Of a DNA stretch of 64,000 nucleotides, positions 45,666-53,247 are shown one piece after another (the first letter of the stretch is position 1; every line of letters begins with the position of its first letter). The position numbers were made by a program, and so were the translations under genes. Under the pieces are notes generated by a model that saw nothing but the letters and a program-made list of their open reading frames with translations, was not told the origin of the DNA and ran no database searches. Source of the DNA: UBA11740 sp049273695 (lineage in GTDB: Bacteria; Acidobacteriota; Blastocatellia; Pyrinomonadales; Pyrinomonadaceae); NCBI GenBank assembly GCA_049273695.1, contig JBASRE010000029.1, forward strand, positions 83,609-147,608, in the 5' to 3' direction.

Positions 45666-46676
45666 ATGGCGACGATCCCCCAAATCTATGAAGAACGGGC
45701 TACTTACTCACGAGGCCAACTTGCCGAGCTCCGGAAGCGATTCGAACACTTAAGCGAGCTGCAGGCATTCCCAACATTAACGATCTTTGGCGCCGGCTCC
45801 TATGCACGACTCGAAGCAAGTCGGTACTCTGACATTGACGTGTTTTTCCTTAACTTGGGTGACAAAGGGAGCGTTTTAGAGCCGCGTACTAACTCGCTTC
45901 GGATTTTCGGCAAGGTGATTGAAGTCGCTGACGCGATGTCGTTTCCAAAGTTTTCAAACGACAGTCAGTATTTGGTAATTTTGCATACCGACGATATTAC
46001 GTGTCATTTGGGCAGTCCGACCGACGATCATGAGAACTACTTTACCGCTAGAATGTTATTGCTGCTGGAAAGTTACTGCCTTTATGGGGATGACCAGTAC
46101 AAATTAATACTGGAGACGATTATCGAGTCGTATTTCAATGACTTTCCCGACCATAAGCACACGTTTCAGCCAATTTTCTTACTTAACGACATTTGCCGAT
46201 TCTGGAAAACACTCCTTCTCAATTACGAACATAAGCGCAACTTTGGACGCAGCGTGGAGGACGAGAAAATCAAAACGCGGCAGAAGGTTCGAAACTACAA
46301 ACTGAAATATAGCCGGATGACGACTTGTTTTGCGTCGATTGCTGCGCTTGGGAGCCATAACGCACCAGTCTCCAAGGATCAAGTTCTTGAGTTGACGAAA
46401 CTTACACCGCGAGAACGGCTCCAATCTGTTCCTTTGCGTGTTTCGGAAGCAGCCGAGGTCGTTGATGAGATTCTTGAGAGATATGCGAAGTTTTTGGAGT
46501 TGACGGGACTTGAAACTGAGGCTCTTGAGGAACGGTTTTCAGACAAAGAAAAGCGAACGGAAATGTTTAGCGAAGCCAACGCCTACGGCGACGCAATGTT
46601 TAAGCTGTTGCAGGTGATCGATCAAGCCGGCAAATCTGACTCGAGACGTAGTCTGCTACGCACATTGGTGATCTAA
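45666..46676 (+). CDS. nucleotidyltransferase-fold protein, first gene of a two-gene unit
   Basis: 336 residues. The N-terminal NTase core is clear: FGAGSYARLEASRYSDIDVFF at residues 41-61 gives the G-S ... D-x-D pattern (Asp 56 and 58) of pol-beta-type nucleotidyltransferases. A third acid may lie in VLHTDDI. Residues about 120-230 are helical (MLLLLESYCLYGD; FLLNDICRFWKTLLLNYE) and resemble the helical region following the NTase in GlnD/DUF294-like proteins. It could transfer a nucleotide to protein or small molecule, or make a nucleotide signal. Codon use is visibly more A/T-rich than the rel or sec genes. The last base of its stop is the first base of the next start, so the two genes are coupled. 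Confidence 0.75.
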   Translation: MATIPQIYEERATYSRGQLAELRKRFEHLSELQAFPTLTIFGAGSYARLEASRYSDIDVFFLNLGDKGSVLEPRTNSLRIFGKVIEVADAMSFPKFSNDSQYLVILHTDDITCHLGSPTDDHENYFTARMLLLLESYCLYGDDQYKLILETIIESYFNDFPDHKHTFQPIFLLNDICRFWKTLLLNYEHKRNFGRSVEDEKIKTRQKVRNYKLKYSRMTTCFASIAALGSHNAPVSKDQVLELTKLTPRERLQSVPLRVSEAAEVVDEILERYAKFLELTGLETEALEERFSDKEKRTEMFSEANAYGDAMFKLLQVIDQAGKSDSRRSLLRTLVI

Positions 46677-48946
46677 TGGCTAGTGTGTCTGTCCTTTACA
46701 TCGCGGATGAAATCGTCGGCCCGCATCTGGAATTGCTGCGGAACATCTGTGAGCCGACTTCGAGAGCCCGACCTCACCTCACAGTTAGGTATTTTGAGCG
46801 ATTGCCCGTTCCTGCAGAGTATTTCAACATTGTGGTCACCCATGTGGATCTCATCGAGCCTGCGACGTTCGGGTTAGATCAAAACGAGTTGAACAAGAAT
46901 CAAACGGTGTTCATACGCTGTAAGTGCGATGAGCTTGCGCCTCTCGAACACAAACCACACTTCCCAGCAAGCGAATTTCACATAACGATTTATGACGGCC
47001 ATCGGCCGGAATTCGCGAAGCGATTACTCAAAGTCCTAGAAGGGTTTGACTGGCGATTTAGAGTCATGTTGCCCCCAAACTCGAAGCTAACCGACATTCC
47101 CGTTAAACCACGCGGAGCAAAACGCGTAAACACAACACGAGTTTACCGCCCAGAACTGCAGCGGATCTTTGCTGAGGCGACCTCACGGACTATGACTTGG
47201 GAAACCATCTCAAATGCCTCAGACGACCAAAAACTGAAATTAACGACAGCGATATGCCAACATTTATTTGAAGTCACAACTAAATTACGAAAGCACCAGA
47301 AAAGGAAAAGGGAACGCGGAGAGCGGGGCGGAACCAGGGATAGCCCTGCGAAACGTGCCAGTAAGAAAGCGACTGCTCGTTCGAGAACTCGATTATCTAA
47401 GAACTATGAGGAGGAAACTCATCTAACACCCCCTGAACTGGCCAGGGAAATCGCCGACTACGCCGTCAGCTTATTGGATGGCGATTCAAAGATAAACTTT
47501 GGCGATCCTGCTGTGGGTACGGGCACTTTTTTTTCGGCTCTTTTGCGAGTTGTACCGCGTGAGCGAATTACTTCGGCAATCGGAATTGACATTAGTCCTA
47601 GGCAAGTTGCTGCCACTCAGTGGAAATGGGCTCACAAAGGACTACGGGCACTAGTTGGCGATTATCTTCACATGGAACGGTTACCGCGACGCAACCTAAT
47701 CCTTGCGAATCCCCCTTACCTTCGCCACCAAGAGATTCGGCCAAAATACAAGGAGAACCTACGTAACCGCGTGGCTGACAAATACCGTATTCCTTTGAGT
47801 GCCCGGTCAGGTTTGTATGTTTACTTTCTACTGCTGAGCCACGAATGGATGAAGCCCGACGCAATTGCGGCTTGGCTAATCCCCTCCGAGTTCATGCAAA
47901 CAGAGTATGGGGCTGCCATACGACACTACTTAACTCACAAGGTAGAACTTGTGCGGATTCACCAGTTCGGACATGACGATCCGCAGTTCGAAAATGCGAT
48001 GGTCCTGCCTTGTGTCGTGCTTTTTCGTAATCGTGCGCCTCATGGAGATGATCTCGCCGTTCTTAGTGATGGAGGAACGCTCAAGAGTCCCACGCGGAAC
48101 AAATTAGTTCCGATAGAGGAACTGCGGGGTCAAACAAAGTGGACAATAAATAGCGGCCGATCGAAATACGCATCGAGCGAGTTTAAAATCGCAGATATCT
48201 TCAGTGTTAGGCGCGGCATTGCAACAGGCGCGAACGATTTTTTCGTACTGGAACGAACTAAGGCGGTGGCGCTCGGCATTCCACAGCGAGTTTTACGTCC
48301 TCTACTGCCGAAAGCTCGAACGCTCCCTAGTGATATTGTCGAGAGGGAACCCGATGGTTATCCACAGCTAAATATTCATCTCTGCCTTTTAGATTGCGAC
48401 ATGTCCGAAGAGCAGATCGAGAAGCGTCATCCACGGCTGTTCGCGTATCTTCTAACGGCGAAAAATCTAGGCATCCTTGGAAGATATTTAGTGAGGAACA
48501 GGCACCCTTGGTATAAGCAAGAGCAACGTGAGCCAGCGCCCTTTTTGTGCACGTATATGGGACGCAGTCATGGTAATCGTCCTCCAATTCGGTTCATTTG
48601 GAACAAGTCCGACGCTGTCGCTACTAACACGTATTTAATGTTGTATCCCCGAGCACCCTTAGCAGCTCTCCTTCGTGAAGAGCCAATGCTGCACAAAGAC
48701 GTTTTTGTTCTACTGCAACAGACTGCTCGCGAAACTATGAGTGAACAATGGCGAGTTCACGCCGAGGGCCTCTATAAGATCGAGCCGGGAGAATTGTTAG
48801 AGGTCAGACTTCCAATTGCGCAAGGCTGGCTCAAGAAACTAATTGAAGAATCAACAGCGAAACCCGCTGAGCTGAGCTCCGCCGGAATCGATACTCAACA
48901 CGAACGTCAAATGCCACTTGTAGCTGCCACTCGTCGCGACCTGTAG
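46676..48946 (+). CDS. 2H-phosphoesterase-like domain fused to N6-adenine DNA methyltransferase
   Basis: 756 residues. Residues 1-135 have two H-x-T motifs, HLTVRYF at 34 and HITIYDG at 102, with a P before the first and a leading YIADEIVGP strand, the pattern of the 2H phosphoesterase (LigT-like) superfamily. Residues about 195-245 are a basic linker. The methyltransferase has motif I FGDPAVGTGTFF near 275 and motif IV NPPY near 344 (gamma class, adenine). The C-terminal part (about 500-720; RYLVRNRHPWYK, FLCTYMGRS, TNTYLMLYP) is a TaqI/Eco57I-type recognition domain. No restriction domain is seen. The MTase assignment is firm; the 2H domain is my motif reading. Base usage resembles the upstream nucleotidyltransferase gene. 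Confidence 0.82.
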   Translation: MASVSVLYIADEIVGPHLELLRNICEPTSRARPHLTVRYFERLPVPAEYFNIVVTHVDLIEPATFGLDQNELNKNQTVFIRCKCDELAPLEHKPHFPASEFHITIYDGHRPEFAKRLLKVLEGFDWRFRVMLPPNSKLTDIPVKPRGAKRVNTTRVYRPELQRIFAEATSRTMTWETISNASDDQKLKLTTAICQHLFEVTTKLRKHQKRKRERGERGGTRDSPAKRASKKATARSRTRLSKNYEEETHLTPPELAREIADYAVSLLDGDSKINFGDPAVGTGTFFSALLRVVPRERITSAIGIDISPRQVAATQWKWAHKGLRALVGDYLHMERLPRRNLILANPPYLRHQEIRPKYKENLRNRVADKYRIPLSARSGLYVYFLLLSHEWMKPDAIAAWLIPSEFMQTEYGAAIRHYLTHKVELVRIHQFGHDDPQFENAMVLPCVVLFRNRAPHGDDLAVLSDGGTLKSPTRNKLVPIEELRGQTKWTINSGRSKYASSEFKIADIFSVRRGIATGANDFFVLERTKAVALGIPQRVLRPLLPKARTLPSDIVEREPDGYPQLNIHLCLLDCDMSEEQIEKRHPRLFAYLLTAKNLGILGRYLVRNRHPWYKQEQREPAPFLCTYMGRSHGNRPPIRFIWNKSDAVATNTYLMLYPRAPLAALLREEPMLHKDVFVLLQQTARETMSEQWRVHAEGLYKIEPGELLEVRLPIAQGWLKKLIEESTAKPAELSSAGIDTQHERQMPLVAATRRDL

Positions 48947-48950
48947 CTAT

Positions 48951-50357
48951 CTACGTTCGCTTTATGTTGCCTTCCGTATCGTAAAACTCAATCTCTTCCG
49001 AATAGTCCCGCATCTGGCTTTCAACTTCGGCCGCATCGCCAACTACGACAATCACGGCACGGTCAGGCGTGACATGTTGCTGTGCGACGCGCTGAACTTC
49101 CTCGGCGGTTACGGCACTGACCTTATCGCGATACGTGTGCAGGTAATCGGAGGGCAAGTCATACATCCTTACTCCGGTAAGTTGATCGATCAGGCCATCC
49201 TGCGTCTCGATGCGAATCGGAAAAACGCCAGTGAGATAGGACTTCGCATTCCGCAGTTCTTCATCCGGCACGCGCTCGTTGCGAATGCGTTCGAGTTCAA
49301 GGAAGAACTCATGCAAAGACGCGCCCGTAACCGGCGTTCGCACTTCGGCGGAAACGCGGAAAGTACCGGCCAGACGTCGCGCGTCAACACTTGAATACGC
49401 GCCGTAGGTGTAGCCTTTTTCTTCGCGCAGGTTCATGAACAGGCGCGACGACGCGTTAGCGCCCAGCACCGTATGCATCACCAGCATGGGAAAGTAATCC
49501 GGACTAGTGCGCTTGATGCCGGCATTCGCAATGACGATGTTCGACTGGGCCGAACCCGGGCGATCTACCAAATACGCCTTCCGGGCAGAGAGCTGCGGCA
49601 AAGCGGGAACGTTTGATTGCGCCAGAGTTTCACGTTTCCACCCGCCAAATAGTTTTTCGATTTTCGCGACGATCTCATCGACTTCGATGTCGCCGACAAT
49701 CAGCATCACCGCATTGTTCGGCACGAGTCGCGAGCGGTGAAAGTCAACGAACATGTCGCGGTTCATGGCATCCAGGGACGCAGAGCTCGGCGAAATGCGC
49801 GCGTAAGGATGATCGCCAAACATCACTTTCGCGGTCCGTTCAGATGCGAGGAAGTTTGGTTGAGCACGCTGTTGGATCAGCATCTGCTTCGTGTTCTCGC
49901 GCGCCAAATCGATTTCGTTTTGCGGGAAAGACGGACGCAGAGTTACGTCGGCCATCAACTCGAGGATCTCATCCACGTAAAGCGACAGTGCAGACGCTCC
50001 TACGGTCACAAAGTCCGAACCGGAGTTGACACTCAGGGTCGCCCCGAGTCGCTCAACTTCTTCGGCAATTTGCACGCTTGTCCGGCTCGTCGTTCCTTCG
50101 CTCATCAGGTGCGACATCATGTCGCTCAGGCCGGGGATCTCCGGCGGATCATTCGAGTCGCCGCCGACAAATGCCAAACGGAAGCTGACGATCGGCAGAC
50201 GCGTGTCGCTCACGACGGCGACTCGGAGTTCGTTATCGAGCGTTAGTTCGACCGGCGCGGGAATGTTCAGTGGACGCGACTGGAGCGGCGGCGGACTGTT
50301 ACGACGGAATGTTTCTGGAGACTGAGCGGTGTTAGGAATTTCGGAAGCAGTTTGCAC
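48951..50357 (-). CDS. M16-family peptidase with degenerate zinc motif
   Basis: 468 residues from GTG 50357. M16 fold: LDNELRVAVVSDTRLPIVSFRL, GLSDMMSHLMSEGT, FYxxNLVP-type SRLVPNNAVMLIVGDI and GSAQSNIVIANAGIKRTSPDYFPMLVMHTVLG, REEKGYTYGAYSSVDARRL. In active M16 peptidases the helix has HxxEH; here positions 79-83 read D-M-M-S-H, so the first His and the Glu are gone. It is therefore probably the inactive partner of a heterodimeric M16 pair; no active partner is in this window. No signal peptide, unless the Pro-rich N-terminus hides one. Confidence 0.87.
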   Translation of the reverse strand: MQTASEIPNTAQSPETFRRNSPPPLQSRPLNIPAPVELTLDNELRVAVVSDTRLPIVSFRLAFVGGDSNDPPEIPGLSDMMSHLMSEGTTSRTSVQIAEEVERLGATLSVNSGSDFVTVGASALSLYVDEILELMADVTLRPSFPQNEIDLARENTKQMLIQQRAQPNFLASERTAKVMFGDHPYARISPSSASLDAMNRDMFVDFHRSRLVPNNAVMLIVGDIEVDEIVAKIEKLFGGWKRETLAQSNVPALPQLSARKAYLVDRPGSAQSNIVIANAGIKRTSPDYFPMLVMHTVLGANASSRLFMNLREEKGYTYGAYSSVDARRLAGTFRVSAEVRTPVTGASLHEFFLELERIRNERVPDEELRNAKSYLTGVFPIRIETQDGLIDQLTGVRMYDLPSDYLHTYRDKVSAVTAEEVQRVAQQHVTPDRAVIVVVGDAAEVESQMRDYSEEIEFYDTEGNIKRT

Positions 50358-50391
50358 GGAATAAACTCACGACTTCAATTGGATTTGATTA

Positions 50392-50910
50392 CTAGAGAAT
50401 CTTATCCAACCGCGCCGCGAGTTGTGTTGTCAAGTTGGCATTAGGATCCATGCCGCCCATTGAGGCCGCCACGTTTCCTTGTTTGTCGAGAATGACGACC
50501 GACGGCAACTGATCGACGCTCATCTTTCGTGAGGCGACGCCGTCGGGATCGCGCAGAATCGTGACTTTGTACTTGCGCGCGAGATCGCGCAGTTGGTCAT
50601 CGGGAACGTAGTTCTTGGATTTGGGATTGTCCGAATCAACGCTCACCCAATAAACCGCGACGCCTTTTCCCGCATATTGATCCGCAAGCTTCTTCACGCC
50701 TTCCAGTTGTGTGCGCGTCAAGGGCAACCATGACGCGCCGAAGGCCAGGACCGCGACCTCGCCTCGCAAGCTCTGAGAGGTGACGGGCTCGCCGTCAATG
50801 GCGCGCATAGAAAACTCAACCCCGCCGCCCTGCGCGAAGGTTGCAGACGCGAAACTCAGCGCAAAAATAAACACCGCAATAGCGGTGGCCTTTCGGGTGA
50901 TGGTTAACAT
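50392..50910 (-). CDS. secreted thioredoxin-fold protein (TlpA/redoxin type) without CxxC
   Basis: 172 residues from ATG 50910, with a signal peptide (MLTITRKATAIAVFIFALSF, cleaved near ATFAQ). The fold is that of TlpA/AhpC-like redoxins: GVEFSMRAIDGEPVTSQSLRGEVAVLAFGASW, then VAVYWVSVDSDN, KYKVTILRDPDG, LPSVVILDKQGNV. At the active site, where relatives have WCxxC, this protein has WLPLT, so both cysteines are missing and disulfide chemistry is not possible. It may be a structural or binding protein. A longer reading from 51156 overlaps the neighbouring gene and is not used. 34 bp upstream of the M16 gene. Confidence 0.8.
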   Translation of the reverse strand: MLTITRKATAIAVFIFALSFASATFAQGGGVEFSMRAIDGEPVTSQSLRGEVAVLAFGASWLPLTRTQLEGVKKLADQYAGKGVAVYWVSVDSDNPKSKNYVPDDQLRDLARKYKVTILRDPDGVASRKMSVDQLPSVVILDKQGNVAASMGGMDPNANLTTQLAARLDKIL

Positions 50911-50950
50911 CTTGTTTCCTCCGCCGTCGCCCGGGACGGCTGACAGGGAC

Positions 50951-51652
50951 TTAGATGAGGCGTTTCGGTTTGCCGTTGGTCGGCTCATTAAGGTCTGTGA
51001 TTTCCTCAGGCTTTCGGCCAAAAACGTCCTCCTGCAAGGCGGAGTAATCTTCCCACGTGTCCATGTCCCGCGCAACAAAGGGCGAATCGACGGGCAGCCG
51101 GAGCACCTCGGCTCGGTGTTTGTTGAAAAAACCGCGGAGGCCGGCGTCAGAATCAAGGCACTTCAGTTCGTCGCGATAGCTGAGGTCGATTAGGACTGGA
51201 TGCCCACCCTTCCCCTGGAACTCAGGCTGGATGAGCCGGGCGCCGCCGCGCCATTTCTCGATCAACAGTCCGATCGTTTCCGGATGAATGGCGGGATGGT
51301 CGGCCGGCGTAATCAACACGACGCGCGCCATGTCCGTGAGGGCATCGACGCCGAGCACAATCGAAGCGCTCATTTCACTGTCGGGATTCGGATTGGTGGC
51401 GAACGCAACTGAAGCCGCACTTAGTTGCTCGCGTACCGCTTCAGCGCGATGTCCAAGAACGATGACGATCTCAGCGACTCCCGCGGCGCGAAGGTTGTTA
51501 ACGCACGATTCAATTACAGTCTGGTTGCCAAAGGGCAGGAGCGGTTTGAATTTGCCCATCCGGCGCGAGCGGCCGGCGGCGAGAATGATGGCGGCGATTC
51601 GGACTTTGGACTTTGGATTGTGGTCTTTGATTTTGATTGACCAGTCTTCCAT
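50951..51652 (-). CDS. MobA/MocA-like molybdopterin nucleotidyltransferase
   Basis: 233 residues. The NTP-transferase signature AAIILAAGRSRRMGKFKPLLPFG starts at residue 19; PADHPAIHP and GHPVLIDLSYRDEL follow, as in MocA-type enzymes that add CMP or GMP to molybdopterin. It adjoins a molybdenum hydroxylase flavin subunit (51670), which supports this. Residues about 5-17 (SIKIKDHNPKSK) are encoded by a heptamer repeat (GGACTTT type on the plus strand, 51601-51639) and form a short extra N-terminus. The C-terminal 20 residues (KPEEITDLNEPTN) are a polar tail. Confidence 0.85.
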   Translation of the reverse strand: MEDWSIKIKDHNPKSKVRIAAIILAAGRSRRMGKFKPLLPFGNQTVIESCVNNLRAAGVAEIVIVLGHRAEAVREQLSAASVAFATNPNPDSEMSASIVLGVDALTDMARVVLITPADHPAIHPETIGLLIEKWRGGARLIQPEFQGKGGHPVLIDLSYRDELKCLDSDAGLRGFFNKHRAEVLRLPVDSPFVARDMDTWEDYSALQEDVFGRKPEEITDLNEPTNGKPKRLI

Positions 51653-51684
51653 CTCTGCCGACCTAAGACCTAAGACCTAAGACC
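51601..51684. repeat. heptamer repeats spanning the xdhB-like/mocA-like gene junction
   Basis: GGACTTTGGACTTTGGATTG (51601-51620) lies in the 5' end of the nucleotidyltransferase gene. ACCTAAG repeated three times (51661-51681) covers the stop codon and last residues (GLRS) of the upstream gene. Confidence 0.7.
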
Positions 51685-52680
51685 CTGGTCGCGCACATCA
51701 TTGAGCGCGCGGATGGTGTACTGACGCGCCATCTGCTTGCGCCACTGATACACAAAGTCTGTGTTATCCAGCGGCCGCGCCTTTACATAAGCCGCTTCGG
51801 CGGCGGCTTCGATTTGATCGTCGCCGAAAGGGTTGCCGATTAGCGCTTGCGCAGATTCGTTGACTTGAACCGGCGACGGGGCGATTCCGCCGAGGACGAT
51901 CTTTGCATCTTCAACGACCGGGTCGCGACCGCTCCCGGAACTGACACGAACATATGAAGCAACTCCCAACACCGGAAAATCAAATGCGCCTCGGCGACGC
52001 AGCTTCTGATACGACGCGCGCCAGCCATTCGTGGGCGGTAGATGGACATCGACGAGCAGCTCGTCTGGCCGCTTGTTCATGTAATCGATGCCGTCGTCTT
52101 TGTAAAACTCGGCGGCGTCTACGGTGCGCTCGCCTGCGGTCGAAACCAGACGGAACTTCGCGCCAATCGCGACCATCACCGGAACCAAATCAGATGACTG
52201 TACCGCCCAACATTTCGGGCTGCCGGGCGCCACCCAGCAAATGTCTCCGTCTTTCTTCAAACAAAAGTTGATCGCTTTGCGCCACTCGTAATTCTGATCG
52301 TAGTAATTGCAGCGCGTGTCGAGCAGCAGGTTGCCGCCAATCGTTCCCATGTTGCGGAGAATCGGCGTCGAGATGGTCCGCGCCGCTGAGGCAATTACCG
52401 GATAGTCACGTTTGATGATGGCATTCTCAACGATGTCGCTAAGCGTCACTGAGGCGCCAATCCTGATTCCGGATTTGCCCTCGCCCGATATCTGATTCAG
52501 TTCCGGCAGACGCATTACGGAAATTACAGTTTTCGGCATCTGCTGCCGCCGCTTCATGTTCGGATAGAGGTCGGTGCCGCCGGCCACGAACTGCGCCTCG
52601 GGCCCGGCATCGGCAAACACCTGTACCGCCTCCGCGACAGTATGCGGCGTGCGATAGACGAATTTGGGAAGGCGCATCAT
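51670..52680 (-). CDS. molybdenum hydroxylase FAD subunit, 4-hydroxybenzoyl-CoA-reductase-beta type
   Basis: 336 residues. FAD-binding VAGGTDLYPNMKRR (CoxM/XDH type), NMGTIGGNLLLD, and a CO-dehydrogenase-flavoprotein C-terminal domain (KLRRRGAFDFPVLGVASYV, VEDAKIVLGGIAP). Cys at 124, 140, 148 and 157 (spacing 16, 8, 9) lie in an insert, matching from memory the four Cys that bind the extra [4Fe-4S] cluster of HcrB. It therefore probably belongs to a benzoyl-CoA-type or related reductive hydroxylase. The large Mo subunit and the [2Fe-2S] subunit, normally adjacent, are not in the window. Downstream is the MocA-like gene. Confidence 0.87.
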   Translation of the reverse strand: MMRLPKFVYRTPHTVAEAVQVFADAGPEAQFVAGGTDLYPNMKRRQQMPKTVISVMRLPELNQISGEGKSGIRIGASVTLSDIVENAIIKRDYPVIASAARTISTPILRNMGTIGGNLLLDTRCNYYDQNYEWRKAINFCLKKDGDICWVAPGSPKCWAVQSSDLVPVMVAIGAKFRLVSTAGERTVDAAEFYKDDGIDYMNKRPDELLVDVHLPPTNGWRASYQKLRRRGAFDFPVLGVASYVRVSSGSGRDPVVEDAKIVLGGIAPSPVQVNESAQALIGNPFGDDQIEAAAEAAYVKARPLDNTDFVYQWRKQMARQYTIRALNDVRDQGLRS

Positions 52681-52689
52681 GGGACTAAC

Positions 52690-53247
52690 TTAGAAAGAAC
52701 GCGGCTCTGATTCCCTACGAGGGTGGCGAGACTTGCCAGTAATTATGAAGTCAGCGAGCCTTTGGTAATCGCTGTCTTCAGTTTCGGGCCTGTTATTTGT
52801 CAGTACGGCACCTACAACTTTCTTGATTTCCTCTAAAGGCCGACTTGCCAAAACTTCCATGAGTTTGCTTATAACATCGCGTCGGGAATTGCGTGACTTA
52901 AAGTCCTTCGTCAAACTCTCACCGAGGCACTTTATGTCGTTGACCTTGGGCAGCACCGAGCCCTCTCTTAACAAAGAATCAAATTCGGACAAGACTTCAT
53001 ATTTTTCAGGATCGTGTTGCTGCAGCATTATCACTGCTCGAGATCGCTGCTCGTGAATCGGCTTTTTTCTCTGGCGGGATTGCGTCCTGTGGTAATGAGG
53101 ATTCATCCCTCTACCCAGTTGACGGAATAGCGATGAAGAACCACCTTGCTCCTCCAACATTTGAAGGACAGTTTCAATCTCGCGTTTCGAGTACTCTTTC
53201 CGGATTGCCGTAATACGCCGCGCAAGTGAGGATAATCTACCGTTCAT
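52690..53247 (-). CDS. partner protein of ParA-like ATPase, unknown function
   Basis: 185 residues, all helical with many charged residues; no fold I recognise. A HYHRTQSRQRKKPIHEQRSR basic patch (residues about 52-72) could bind nucleic acid. Start ATG 53247 shares ATGA with the stop of the ParA-like gene, so the two are coupled, as ParA and ParB-like partners often are. Base composition is more A/T-rich than the neighbouring genes, suggesting transfer. It might be a ParB-like or adaptor protein; no ParB motif is seen. Confidence 0.6.
   Translation of the reverse strand: MNGRLSSLARRITAIRKEYSKREIETVLQMLEEQGGSSSLFRQLGRGMNPHYHRTQSRQRKKPIHEQRSRAVIMLQQHDPEKYEVLSEFDSLLREGSVLPKVNDIKCLGESLTKDFKSRNSRRDVISKLMEVLASRPLEEIKKVVGAVLTNNRPETEDSDYQRLADFIITGKSRHPRRESEPRSF

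Noticed and set aside
50911..51156. Longer reading of the redoxin-fold gene (start at 51156)
   Set aside because: It overlaps the MocA-like gene in another frame; the signal peptide and ribosome site fit ATG 50910.
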